From JACCTU01 sp963809175 (GTDB lineage Bacteria > Actinomycetota > Thermoleophilia > Gaiellales > Gaiellaceae), in the NCBI GenBank assembly GCA_963809175.1, contig CAWEIK010000003.1, forward strand, positions 186,001 to 250,000: a stretch of 64,000 nucleotides of DNA, read 5' to 3'. Positions within the stretch are counted from its first letter, which is position 1. Each line of letters begins with the position of its first letter. Positions 27,659 to 37,707 of this stretch are shown in pieces. The notes under the pieces were generated by a model. The model saw only the letters and a program-made list of their open reading frames with translations. It was not told the origin of the DNA and did no database searches. The translations under genes and the position numbers were made by a program.

Positions 27659-28272
27659 TCCGCGTCTGGCGCATCCCGTTCTCGACGAACGTCGAGCGGG
27701 TCGCGCTGGCGCTCGGGCACAAGGGGCTCGAGGCGGAGTGGGTCGACGTCGACCGCAACGACCGCGCGTTGGTGATCGAGGCGAGCGGCCAGCCGCTGGT
27801 GCCCGTGCTCGAGGACGACGGCACGCTCGTGACCGACTCGACCGCGATCCTCGAGTACCTGGAGGAGCACTATCCCGACCCGCCGCTCTATCCGCGCGAC
27901 GAGGCTCGGCGTGCCGAGGCCGCGGTGCTGATCGACTGGTTCAACCGCGTCTGGAAGAAACCGCCGAACGAGCTCGAGCGCGCGCTCACGGTCGAGGAGC
28001 GGGTCGAGAAGCGGATCCGCGCGCAGGTCGAGGAGCTCGAGCGCTCGCGGGACCGCTTCGAGGCGCTCCTGGCCGACCGGCCGTACATGCTCGGCGACGA
28101 GTTCGGGGTCGTCGACTGCGCGTTCTTCCCGTTTCTCAAGTACGGCGTGATCGTCGACCCGACGGACACCGAGCCGTTCCACCGGATCCTGGTCGAGCAC
28201 CTCGCGCTCGACGGCGCGTACCCGCGGCTCGAGGCCTGGATCCGGCGGGTCGACGAGCACCCGCGGGCATAG
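27655..28272 (+). CDS. Glutathione S-transferase-fold protein
   Basis: 205 residues. N-terminal thioredoxin-like half (RVWRIPFSTNVERVALAL, QPLVPVLEDDGTLVTDSTAI, LEEHYPDPPLYP) with a candidate Ser/Thr active site in PFSTN, and a helical C-terminal half with the GDEFGVVDCAFFP N-capping box. Actinobacteria generally lack glutathione, so the thiol substrate is uncertain. Translationally coupled to gcvPB by ATGA, though a functional link to glycine cleavage is not obvious. Confidence 0.82.
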   Translation: MIRVWRIPFSTNVERVALALGHKGLEAEWVDVDRNDRALVIEASGQPLVPVLEDDGTLVTDSTAILEYLEEHYPDPPLYPRDEARRAEAAVLIDWFNRVWKKPPNELERALTVEERVEKRIRAQVEELERSRDRFEALLADRPYMLGDEFGVVDCAFFPFLKYGVIVDPTDTEPFHRILVEHLALDGAYPRLEAWIRRVDEHPRA

Positions 28273-28279
28273 TGAGAGC

Positions 28280-29260
28280 GTGAAGCGCGTTCAGCTCGGC
28301 CGGCAAGGCCTTGAAGTCTCCGCGCAGGGCCTCGGCTGCATGGGGATGTCCGAGTTCTACGGCACGACCGACGAAGCCGAGTCGGTCGCGACGATCCACC
28401 GCGCGCTCGACCTCGGCGTCACGTTCCTCGACACCGCCGATATGTACGGCGTCGGCGCGAACGAGCGGCTCGTCGGCGAAGCGATCGCCGGCCGGCGCGA
28501 CGAGGTCCAGCTCGCGACGAAGTTCGGGAACGAGCGGAAGCCCGACGGCTCGTGGATCGGGATCAACGGGCGTCCCGAATACGTGCTGGCCGCGTGCGAG
28601 TCGTCCCTGCAGCGGCTTGGCGTCGACGTGATCGACCTCTACTACCAACATCGAGTCGACAACACCGTCCCGATCGAGGAGACGGTCGGCGCCATGGCGT
28701 CGCTCGTCGAAGCAGGCAAGGTGCGCTACCTCGGGCTCTCGGAGGCCGGCCCCGAGACGATCAGGCGCGCGCACGCCGTGCACCCGATCAGCGCGCTCCA
28801 GAGCGAGTACTCGCTCTGGTCACGCGACGTGGAGGCAGAGATCCTGCCGACGGTGCGCGAGCTGGGGATCGGGTTCGTCGCCTACAGCCCGCTCGGTCGC
28901 GGCTTCCTGACCGGCAGCTACCGCAGCGCGGACGACTTCGCCGAGGGCGACCGACGAATGGTCATGCCGCGATTTCAGGAAGAGAACCTCGAGCGCAACA
29001 TCGCGCTCGCGGACGCGGTGCGAGCGCTGGCAGAGCGGAAGGGCGTGACATCGGCGCAACTCGCGCTTGCCTGGGTGCACTCCCGCGGTGAAGACGTCGT
29101 GCCGATCCCCGGCACGAAGCGGCGCCGCTATCTCGAGGAGAACGTCGGCGCGCTCGAGCTCGAACTGACGGACGACGAGCGTCGACAGCTCGACGAAGCG
29201 TTCCCCGCGGGCGTGGCGGCCGGCGACCGCTACCCCGACATGTCGACGGTCAACCGGTAG
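28280..29260 (+). CDS. Aldo/keto reductase
   Basis: 326 residues, (beta/alpha)8 barrel. Catalytic tetrad visible: Asp and Tyr in FLDTADMYGVGANE, Lys in QLATKFGN, His in DLYYQHRVD. C-terminal cofactor loop VPIPGTKRRRYLEEN binds NADP(H). The start LGRQGLEVSAQGLGCMGMS is typical of AKR11/13-like oxidoreductases acting on small aldehydes. GTG start 8 bases after the GST-like gene; 11-base convergent overlap with rlmN. Confidence 0.9.
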   Translation: MKRVQLGRQGLEVSAQGLGCMGMSEFYGTTDEAESVATIHRALDLGVTFLDTADMYGVGANERLVGEAIAGRRDEVQLATKFGNERKPDGSWIGINGRPEYVLAACESSLQRLGVDVIDLYYQHRVDNTVPIEETVGAMASLVEAGKVRYLGLSEAGPETIRRAHAVHPISALQSEYSLWSRDVEAEILPTVRELGIGFVAYSPLGRGFLTGSYRSADDFAEGDRRMVMPRFQEENLERNIALADAVRALAERKGVTSAQLALAWVHSRGEDVVPIPGTKRRRYLEENVGALELELTDDERRQLDEAFPAGVAAGDRYPDMSTVNR

Positions 29261-30230
29261 CCGCGAGCTGGCCGCACGCGGCCGCGATGTCGCGCCCGCG
29301 CGTGAGCCGCACCGTCACCGGGATGCGCGCGCGGTCGAGCACGTGCTTGAACGCGTCGATCGCCTTGCGCGACGAGCCGTCGTACATCCCCGTCGGGTTG
29401 TACGGGATCAGGTTCACCTTGAAGACCTGCGGATCGAGCAGCGCCGCGAGCTCGCGCGCCTGCTCGACGCGATCGTTGACGCCGGCGAGCATCACGTACT
29501 CGACGAAGACCTTGCGCCGCCGCAGGCCGAAGTAGCGGACGCATTCGGCGAGGACGTCAGGCAGGGGGTAGCGATCGTTCACCGGCATGATCGTCGAGCG
29601 GAGGGTTGCGTCGGCGGCGTGCAGCGAGATCGCGAGTCGGATCGGCTCATCGACCTCGTCCACGAAGCGCTGCAGCCCCGGCAGCCAGCCGATCGTCGAG
29701 ATCGTCGTGCGCCGGTGCGTGATCCCGAGGTCGGGCAGTCGCCGCGCAGCCTCGAGCACGTTGTCGAGGTTCAGCATCGGCTCGCCCATGCCCATGAAGA
29801 CGCAGTGGTCGACGGTCTCGAAGCGACGGAAGTGGAGCGCCTGGTCGACGATCTCCCAGGCGGTGAGGTTGCGGCGAAACTGCATCGCGCCGGTCGCGCA
29901 GAACGTGCACGTCAGCGGGCAGCCCGACTGCGAGGAGACGCAGATCGAGCGGCGGCCGTCGCGATAGCGCATCAGCACCGCTTCGACGGGGTGTCCGTCG
30001 TGCGTGTGGAAGAGCGTCTTGACCGTCCGGTCGCGCGCCTCGTCCTGCCGAACCACCGTCAGCGTCGAGAGCGGCACCGACGACGCGAGCTCGCCGCGCA
30101 GCCCCGCGGGAACGTCGGTCATCTGCTCGTAGCCCTTCGCTCCGCGCGCGACCCACGACCAGACCTGGCGGGCCCGGAACGGCGGCTCTCCGCGAGCGCT
30201 CAGCTCGGCTTCCAGCAGGGCGAGGTCCAT
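29250..30230 (-). CDS. rlmN: 23S rRNA/tRNA adenine-C2 methyltransferase RlmN
   Basis: 326 residues, radical SAM enzyme. The [4Fe-4S] motif CPLTCTFC (CxxxCxxC) follows SSQSG, then GMGEPMLNLDNV, HRRTTISTIGW, LAISLHAADATLR, and the C-terminal VEYVMLAGVND and NLIPYNPTG. It methylates A2503 of 23S rRNA and some tRNAs. A -10-like TACCGT (30242-30237) ends 6 bases before the ATG, so the mRNA is probably leaderless. Confidence 0.94.
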   Translation of the reverse strand: MDLALLEAELSARGEPPFRARQVWSWVARGAKGYEQMTDVPAGLRGELASSVPLSTLTVVRQDEARDRTVKTLFHTHDGHPVEAVLMRYRDGRRSICVSSQSGCPLTCTFCATGAMQFRRNLTAWEIVDQALHFRRFETVDHCVFMGMGEPMLNLDNVLEAARRLPDLGITHRRTTISTIGWLPGLQRFVDEVDEPIRLAISLHAADATLRSTIMPVNDRYPLPDVLAECVRYFGLRRRKVFVEYVMLAGVNDRVEQARELAALLDPQVFKVNLIPYNPTGMYDGSSRKAIDAFKHVLDRARIPVTVRLTRGRDIAAACGQLAATG

Positions 30231-30248
30231 CCGCCCACGGTAGCGCGG

Positions 30249-30467
30249 CTAGAACAGGTCGACCTCGTCGTCGGGCCCGGACGCGAGGTGATCGCCGCGT
30301 CTTCGCCGAACGACGAAGACCGACGCCACCAGCAGCACGGCGACCAGCAACGGCAGCGGGCTGAACCACGCGACCGAAAGCCAGGCGAGCGCGGCCGTCG
30401 CAATCGCGGTCCAGCGCACGAGCGGCTCCTGCTCGATGAGCTTGCGCAGCGGCTCGATTCGGTCCAT
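30249..30467 (-). CDS. Small membrane protein
   Basis: 72 residues. ATG 30467 is preceded by a strong Shine-Dalgarno (GGAGGGAG 5-6 bases upstream), which decides the start over an upstream in-frame ATG. Two hydrophobic segments (about residues 20-35 and 38-54) are followed by a basic stretch RRRRGDHLA and an acidic tail. Function not recognised. It lies just upstream of rlmN, so the two may be co-transcribed. Confidence 0.65.
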   Translation of the reverse strand: MDRIEPLRKLIEQEPLVRWTAIATAALAWLSVAWFSPLPLLVAVLLVASVFVVRRRRGDHLASGPDDEVDLF

Positions 30468-30552
30468 CGGCTCCCTCCTCGGGGTCCCCATCGGCCGGTG
30501 GGTCACGGAGTTCCATCCCTGGTTCGGGTCGAACGGTGCGAAGATCTGTCCG

Positions 30553-31362
30553 GTGGCGCCCCAGACCTGGCACTACGGCCTCGTTGCCAAATGGTGGGCC
30601 GAGTTCAACGAGGGCGGCCCGGAGATCGAGTACTTCCGGCGGTTCATCGAGCGCGACGGCCAGCCGGCGCTCGACGTCGCCTGCGGAACCGGCAGGCTGT
30701 TGCTCCCGTTCCTTCGCGCGGGGCTGGACGTCGACGGCTGCGACGTCTCGGAGGACATGATCGCCCTCTGCCGCGAGCGGGCTGAGGCCGAGGGACTGTC
30801 GCCCGCGCTCTTCGTGCAGCCGATGCACGAGCTCGACCCGCCTCGCTCGTACCGGACGATCGTCGTCTGCGGCGGCTTTGCCCTCGGCAGCGACCGGGCG
30901 CAGGACGTCCAGGCACTCGCGCGCTTCCACGAACACCTGGAGCCGGGCGGGACGCTGGTCCTCGACAACGAGGTTCCGTACGCGGACTCGCGCCAGTGGC
31001 AACGCTGGCTGCGAGCGGAGCGGGCGGGCCTGCCTCGCGCGTGGTCCGAAGACGACGGGGAGCGCCGGCGCGCGTCCGACGGCACCGAGCTCGCGCTGCA
31101 GTCGAGGCTCCTGGCGCTCGACCCACTCGAGCAGCGCGCGACCCTCGAGATCCGCGCGCGTCAGTGGCGCGACGGGGAGCTGATCGCCGAGGAGGACCAC
31201 ACGCTGGACCTCGGCCTCTACTTCACCAACGAGCTGGTGCTGATGCTCGAGCGTGCAGGCTTCGAGGTCGTCGCGGTCCACGGCAGCCACCAAGAGCGGG
31301 CGGCGACGGCCGACGACGACTTCGTCGTCTTCGTCGCGCGCAAGCCGATGCCGGTAGCCTGA
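30553..31362 (+). CDS. Class I SAM-dependent methyltransferase
   Basis: 269 residues from GTG 30553. SAM motif I ALDVACGTGRLLLPFL, motif II VDGCDVSEDMIALC, post-motif LEPGGTLVLDNE. The C-terminal half is a beta-rich extension (TLEIRARQWRDGELIAEEDH) like small-molecule methyltransferases. N-terminal TWHYGLVAKWWAEFNEGGPE is a common opening of this subgroup. Substrate unknown. The stop lies within the promoter region of the GH13 gene. Confidence 0.85.
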   Translation: MAPQTWHYGLVAKWWAEFNEGGPEIEYFRRFIERDGQPALDVACGTGRLLLPFLRAGLDVDGCDVSEDMIALCRERAEAEGLSPALFVQPMHELDPPRSYRTIVVCGGFALGSDRAQDVQALARFHEHLEPGGTLVLDNEVPYADSRQWQRWLRAERAGLPRAWSEDDGERRRASDGTELALQSRLLALDPLEQRATLEIRARQWRDGELIAEEDHTLDLGLYFTNELVLMLERAGFEVVAVHGSHQERAATADDDFVVFVARKPMPVA

Positions 31363-31370
31363 CGCGCCGC

Positions 31371-32845
31371 ATGTGGTGGCGCGACGCGGTCCTGTACCAG
31401 ATCTACGTCCGGTCCTTCGCGGACGCGAACGGCGACGGCCACGGCGACCTGCAGGGGATCCGGTCGAAGCTCGACTACCTCGAGTGGCTCGGCGTCGACG
31501 TGATCTGGCTGACCCCGATCCACCCGTCGCCGAACGCGGACTGGGGGTACGACGTCTCCGACTTCCACGGCGTCCACCCCGACTACGGGACGCTCGACGA
31601 CCTCGACGCGCTCGTCGCCGACGCCGGTGCCCGCGGGCTGAAGGTCGTGCTCGACCTCGTCCCGAACCACACGAGCAGCGAGCACCCGTGGTTCTCCGAC
31701 CCCGCGAAACGCGACTGGTACGTCTGGGCGGACGAGCCGAACAATTGGACGTCGACGTTCGGCGGGACTGCGTGGACGAAGCACCCGGAGGTCGGCAGGT
31801 ACTACCTGCACAACTTTCTCCCCGAGCAGCCGGACCTGAACTGGTGGAACCAGGGTGTGCGCGACGAGTTCGAGGAAACACTCCGCTTCTGGTTCGACCG
31901 TGGCATCGCCGGCTTCCGGATCGACGTCGCGCATGCGCTGATCAAGGACGCGGAGCTGCGCGACAACCCGAGCGTCGGGAAGGCGAAGGACCGCCGGGAA
32001 GAGCGCGTCTACAACATGAACCGGCCGGAGGTCCACGAGATCTACCGTCGCTGGCGCACGATCGCGCGCGAGTACGACCCCGAACGCGTGCTGCTCGGCG
32101 AGACGTGGGTCCCGAACCTCGCGGAGCTCGCGAAGTACTACGGCGACGACGACGAGCTCCAGCTGCCGATGATCTTCTCGTTCACGCTCGCGCACCTCGA
32201 TGCGGCGGAGCTCCGCGAGATCGTGGAGGGCGCCCAGCAGACGTTCCCGGAGCACGCGTGGCCGGTCTGGTGCGGCTCGAACCACGACATCGTTCGCTTT
32301 CCGACGCGCTGGTGCGCGGGCGACGAGGCAAAGATCCGCTGCGCGTCTGCTGCTGTTGCTCGGGCTCCGCGGGACGCCGATCCTCTACTACGGCGACGAG
32401 CTCGGGATGGAGCAGGTCGAGATCCCTGCGGCCGAGCAGCTCGACACGGCGCACAGCCGCGACGGCGCGCGCACGCCGATGCCGTGGGCGCCGACGGCCG
32501 ACCACGAGTGGTGGATCCGCCACGGCGACCTGACCCGCAACGTCGAGGACCTGCGTGCGGACGAGACGTCGACGCTGTGGTTCACGAGGCGATTGCTCGA
32601 GTTGCGCCGCTCGACGCCGGCGCTCGGCGCAAGGTTCGTACGCGGCCGTCGACGCGGCTCCGGGCGTCTGGGCGTGGCGTCGCGGAGAGGGGTGCGTGGT
32701 GGCGGTCAATCTCTCGGATCGTCCGCAGTCCGTCCCGGAGGTCAGCGGCGTGATCCGGCTCGACACCAAACAGGCACGCGCTGGGGAGAATGTGGCAGGA
32801 ACACTCAGGCTCGCACCCTGGGAGGGTGCAATCGTCACAGCCTGA
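31371..32845 (+). CDS. GH13 alpha-glucosidase/alpha-amylase-family enzyme, two apparent frameshifts
   Basis: 490 codons plus two bases; single extra bases near 32346 (T) and 32631 (A) explain both frame changes. GH13 regions are all present: DVIWLTPIHPSPNADWGYDVSDF, DLVPNHTSSEHPWF, nucleophile in GFRIDVAHALI, acid/base in LLGETWVPN, and SNHDIVRF. C-terminal beta domain ends near APWEGAIVTA. No signal peptide, so it acts in the cytoplasm on imported alpha-glucosides, as the ABC transporter downstream suggests. TAGCCT lies 10 bases before the ATG. Oligo-1,6-glucosidase or trehalose-6-P hydrolase-like activities are alternatives. Confidence 0.88.
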
Positions 32846-32902
32846 GTGCTGCGTGGAACAATGTCCCCCTGGAAGTACAAGGGGTTTGAAGGAGGGGGGA
32901 CT

Positions 32903-34167
32903 ATGAAAAATCGCGCCAGGAGGATCGTTCTCTTGGGGGCGCTCGCCGCGTCTATGGGCATCGCAGCACTCGCAGCGACGGCGAGCCAAGGCAAGACCGA
33001 CTCGCAGGCGACGCCTGCGGCTCAAGAGGTGACGGGGTCGATCAGGCTTGCCGGCTGGACGTCCGGCGGCAGCACGGAAGGCGTGCTGTTGAAGCAAGTG
33101 CTGGCCGGTTTCGCGAAGAAGTACCCGAAGATCAAGGTCAGCTACACGGCCCTCGATCCGTACCAGCAGAACATGCTGGCGCAGTTCGCGGCCCGGAGGC
33201 CACCGGACGTCTTCTACGTCGACTCGAACGACTTCCCCGACTGGGCGAAGCAGGGTCTGCTCGAGCCGCTCGGTCCGTACATCGCGAAGTACAAGTTCAG
33301 CACCAAGCCGTTCTTCCCGAGGCTGCTGAACGCGTTCCGGTACAAGGCCAAGCTCTACGGGTTCCCGAAGGGCTTCTCGCCGCTGTCGATGCAGGTCAAC
33401 ACCGCGATGCTCCAGCGAGCCGGCGTGAGTGCGCCGACGACGTGGGCGCAGCTGCGGTCGGTTGCACAGCGGATGAAGGCGGCAGAACATCCCGGCCGGC
33501 GGACGCCCGATCTGCCTGCAGCCAGAGTGGGCTCGCATGCTGGCGTTCGTCTACCAGAACGGTGGGTCGCTGCTGAACGCGACCAAGACGCGGGCAACGG
33601 TGAACACCCCCGCGGTCCGTGAAGCGGTGAACTTCTACGTCGGCCTGATCAACGACGGTCTCGCCGGGACGCAGCAGCAGCTCGGCGCAGGCTGGTGCGG
33701 TGACGCGCTCGGCAAGGAGAAGGCGGCCATCATCTTCGAGGGCAACTGGGTGATGCCGTTCATGGCCGAGCAGTTCCCGAGCGTCAACTACCGGGTGAAT
33801 CGCATGGTCAGGGGCAAGCAGGCCGCGACGCTCAGCTTCACGGTGTCGTACTCGATCGCAAAGGCCTCGAAGAACAAGGCCGCTGCGTGGACGCTCCTGA
33901 CGTACCTCACCGGGAGGCAGGGGATGGGCAACGTGGACGTCCAAGGGGCTCGAGCTGCCGTCGCGCAAGGACGTGAAGCTCCGCGTTCCGGGCCGGACGT
34001 CGTTCATCGCGGACGCCGCGGTTGGACGTGCCTGGCAGTTCGCGCCCGGCTTCTCGCAGGTGATGACGGTCGCCAACAACGAGCTGACCGCCGTGCTCGA
34101 AGGGAAGCAGACGGTCAACGGCATGCTGGCGAAGGTCCAGGAAGCCGCGAACGCAGCGCTCCGGTAG
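32903..34167 (+). CDS. Sugar ABC transporter substrate-binding protein, two apparent frameshifts
   Basis: 420 codons plus two bases; extra bases near 33485 (G) and 33930 (A). The signal peptide spans residues 1-30 (RRIVLLGALAASMGIAALAATA) but has no lipobox Cys, so anchoring differs from usual Gram-positive binding lipoproteins. Family 1 binding-protein features: TGSIRLAGWTSGG, PPDVFYVDSNDFPDWAKQGLLEPL, FIFEGNW-type segment AAIIFEGNWVMPFM. A strong Shine-Dalgarno (GGAGGGGGG) precedes the ATG at 32903. Binds the sugar for the permeases that follow. Confidence 0.88.
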
Positions 34168-34183
34168 GGAGCGACGAACGAAC

Positions 34184-34211
34184 GGTGGAGGCTCCTTCGG
34201 GAGCCTCCACC
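34184..34211 (+). terminator. Intercistronic 12-bp hairpin with UUCG loop
   Basis: GGTGGAGGCTCC (34184-34195) pairs perfectly with GGAGCCTCCACC (34200-34211) around TTCG. No T-run follows, and the permease gene starts 20 bases later. In sugar ABC operons such hairpins after the binding-protein gene protect its mRNA or stop part of the transcripts, giving excess binding protein. Confidence 0.7.
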
Positions 34212-34230
34212 TGACTCTCCGGGAGGTTTG

Positions 34231-35133
34231 TTGGCGATCGCCGTGGCCGAAAAGAGGCGGGACTCCCTCGGGAGCGCGAAGGTCCGCGAGGCTCTGGTCG
34301 GCTACGCGTTCGTGATCCTGCCGCTCGCGTTCTTCTTTCTCTTCTTCATCTTCCCGATGGTCTACGCGATCTACATCTCGCGCTACGACTGGGGAGTGCT
34401 CGGCCCGATCGACGCGGTCGGGTTCCAGAACTACCGCGACCTCTACCAGGACGAGCTCTTCCGCAGGGCCCTGCGCAACATCCTCGTCTATACGGCGTTC
34501 GTCGTTCCCGCGCAGATGGCGCTCGGGCTTCTCGCCGCGGTGATCGTGAACCAGAAGATCCACGGGCGGCCGTTCTTCCGCGCGGCCTTCTACTTCCCGT
34601 CGCTCGCGTCTTCTGCCGCGATCGTGGCGATCTTCATCTACCTGCTGAACGTCGACGGTCTCGTGAACTCGATCCTCGGCACCAACATCACGTTCTTCGC
34701 CGACTCCGACACCGCGCTGCCGTCGATTATGGCCCTGAACGTCTGGACGACCTCGGGGACGATGATGCTCTTCTACCTCGCGGCGCTCCAGGCGATTCCG
34801 CCGGACGTGTACGAGGCGGCTGCGATCGACGGCTCCAGCCCGTGGCGCACGTTCTGGAAGATCACGTTCCCGTTGCTCAAGCCGGGGCACTTCTTCGTTC
34901 TGGTCGTGTCGATCATCGGCTGCCTGAAAGTGTTCGACCAGATGTACATCGTGTCTGGCGGTACGGGTGGACCGAACTACTCGACGTTGACCGTCGTGCT
35001 CTACATGTACCAGACGGCGATCAGCGATCTTCGCTGGGGCTATGCGGCGACGATCGGCGTCGCGCTGTTCGCGGTGATCTTCGTCTTCACGCTCGTCCAG
35101 CGTCTGCTCTTCGGCCGGCCGGAGATCTCCTGA
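34231..35133 (+). CDS. Sugar ABC transporter permease, MalF/UgpA-type
   Basis: 300 residues, six membrane spans. EAA loop YEAAAIDGSSPWRTFWKITFPLLKP contacts the ATPase. TTG 34231 is preferred over TTG 34228 because GGGAGG (34221-34226) then has a workable spacing. Forms the channel with the next gene product. Stop overlaps the next ATG by one base. Confidence 0.9.
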   Translation: MAIAVAEKRRDSLGSAKVREALVGYAFVILPLAFFFLFFIFPMVYAIYISRYDWGVLGPIDAVGFQNYRDLYQDELFRRALRNILVYTAFVVPAQMALGLLAAVIVNQKIHGRPFFRAAFYFPSLASSAAIVAIFIYLLNVDGLVNSILGTNITFFADSDTALPSIMALNVWTTSGTMMLFYLAALQAIPPDVYEAAAIDGSSPWRTFWKITFPLLKPGHFFVLVVSIIGCLKVFDQMYIVSGGTGGPNYSTLTVVLYMYQTAISDLRWGYAATIGVALFAVIFVFTLVQRLLFGRPEIS

Positions 35134-36047
35134 TGGCCGCGGTTCAACCTTCCGAAGCTCCGATTGGGGAGATCCCGGGCCGCAGCGCTGGTTACAGGGC
35201 GACGAAGCTCCTGGTCTACACGCTGCTCGTGGCGCTCGCGCTGCTGTACTTCGTCCCGTTCTTCTGGAGCGTCTCGACCTCCTTGAAGACGATCCCCGAG
35301 AGCGTCCAGGGCTTCGACCTGATCCCGAACCATCCGACGCTCGACGCCTACAAGGAGGTGCTGACGGAGTTTAACTTCGCCCGCTACGCCGCGAACAGCG
35401 CGTTCATGGCCACCTCGGTGACGCTGCTCAACCTCTTTCTCTGCTCCCTCGGCGGCTATGCCTTCGCCCGTCTGCGCTTTCCGGGACGCGAGGTGCTGTT
35501 CATCCTCGTGCTCGCGACGCTGATGATTCCCGACCAGCTTCGCTTCGTCCCGGTCTTCCAGATCCTCAGCGACTTTCCGCACACGTCGTGGAACCTGGAC
35601 TTCCCGCCGGTGCACTACAACCTGATCGGCACGTACCAGGGGTTCATCCTGATCAACGCAGTGCTGGCGACGAACCTCTTCTTAATGCGCCAGTACTTCC
35701 TGACGATCCCGAAGGATTTCGAGGAGGCGGCGAAGCTCGACGGCGCCGGCTACTTCAAGACGTACTGGCGCGTGATGCTTCCGCTCGCCGGCCCTGCGCT
35801 CGCCGCAGTGACGATCCTGACCTTCCAGGGGATGTGGAACGACTTCTTCTGGTCGCTCGTCATCCTCCAGGATCCCGACCACTACTCGCTGACGGTCGGG
35901 CTCTCGAGCTTCATCGGGCAGTACAGGACGCTCTGGCCGCAATTGATGGCGGCGAGTGTCATCTCGATCATTCCGATCGCTCTGCTGTTCATCGCTGCGC
36001 AGCGATACTTCATCGCCGGCGTCACGTCGGCGGGGGTGAAGGGATGA
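35133..36047 (+). CDS. Sugar ABC transporter permease, MalG/UgpE-type
   Basis: 304 residues, six membrane spans, EAA loop FEEAAKLDGAGYFKTYWRVMLPL. The first-span motif YFVPFFWSVSTSLK is typical of MalG-class permeases. Partner of the preceding permease. Stop overlaps the following gene (ATGA). Confidence 0.9.
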   Translation: MAAVQPSEAPIGEIPGRSAGYRATKLLVYTLLVALALLYFVPFFWSVSTSLKTIPESVQGFDLIPNHPTLDAYKEVLTEFNFARYAANSAFMATSVTLLNLFLCSLGGYAFARLRFPGREVLFILVLATLMIPDQLRFVPVFQILSDFPHTSWNLDFPPVHYNLIGTYQGFILINAVLATNLFLMRQYFLTIPKDFEEAAKLDGAGYFKTYWRVMLPLAGPALAAVTILTFQGMWNDFFWSLVILQDPDHYSLTVGLSSFIGQYRTLWPQLMAASVISIIPIALLFIAAQRYFIAGVTSAGVKG

Positions 36048-36684
36048 GCGTCGGCGCATCCCTGCGGAGAGCGACACGCGACTTCTACGGGCACTCGTGG
36101 CGTCTGCTCATGCTCAACGCGGCGTTGACGGTCTTCGTCGTTGCCGTGGTCGGCATCGGATTGTGGTTCTCGCCCGCGCTGATTCTCCTCGTGCTTGTCG
36201 GCCCGCTCGCGACGGGGCTCATGTACTGCGCCGTGACCCTCGCGCAGACCGACGAACTGAGCCTGCGCGACGCGGTCGTGGGGGTCCGGACGTTCTGGCG
36301 GCGAGGGCTCGTGCTCGGCCTGCTCACGCTCGCCGTGGTCGCGGGCGCGGCGTTCGCCGTGCCGTTCTACGCGGGGCTCGGCGGCTGGTGGTGGGTTCCT
36401 GCGCTCGTCGCGCTCAACGTGGCGGTGCTCTTCGCGGTCGTCCAGTTGCTGCTCTGGCCGCTGGCGGTGCTCGAGCACGACCGGCCGCTCTCGGACGTCG
36501 CGCGCGACTCGATCGTCGGCCTGCTGCGCCGCCCGGACGCGGTGGGCCTCGCGCTCTTGTTGCTCGGCATCAACATCATTGGCATCGTCGCGGGCCTGGT
36601 CCCGTTCCTGACCCTGACCGTCGCGTACTCGTTCCTGGCCGCGGCGCACTTTGCTCTCCCTCGAGAACCAGGAGGAACCGCCGC

Positions 36685-36697
<13 letters not shown>
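36044..36697 (+). CDS. Integral membrane protein, DUF624/YesL-like
   Basis: 217 residues with about five membrane spans. Opening RRATRDFYGHSWRLLMLNAALTVF and the following two-span hairpins resemble the YesL/DUF624 proteins that accompany sugar ABC transporters in Gram-positives. Function of that family is unknown. Start overlaps the permease stop (ATGA) and the stop overlaps the ATPase start by 13 bases, so it is embedded in the transporter operon. Confidence 0.7.
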
Positions 36698-37698
<1,001 letters not shown>

Positions 37699-37707
37699 GT
37701 TGCGAGC

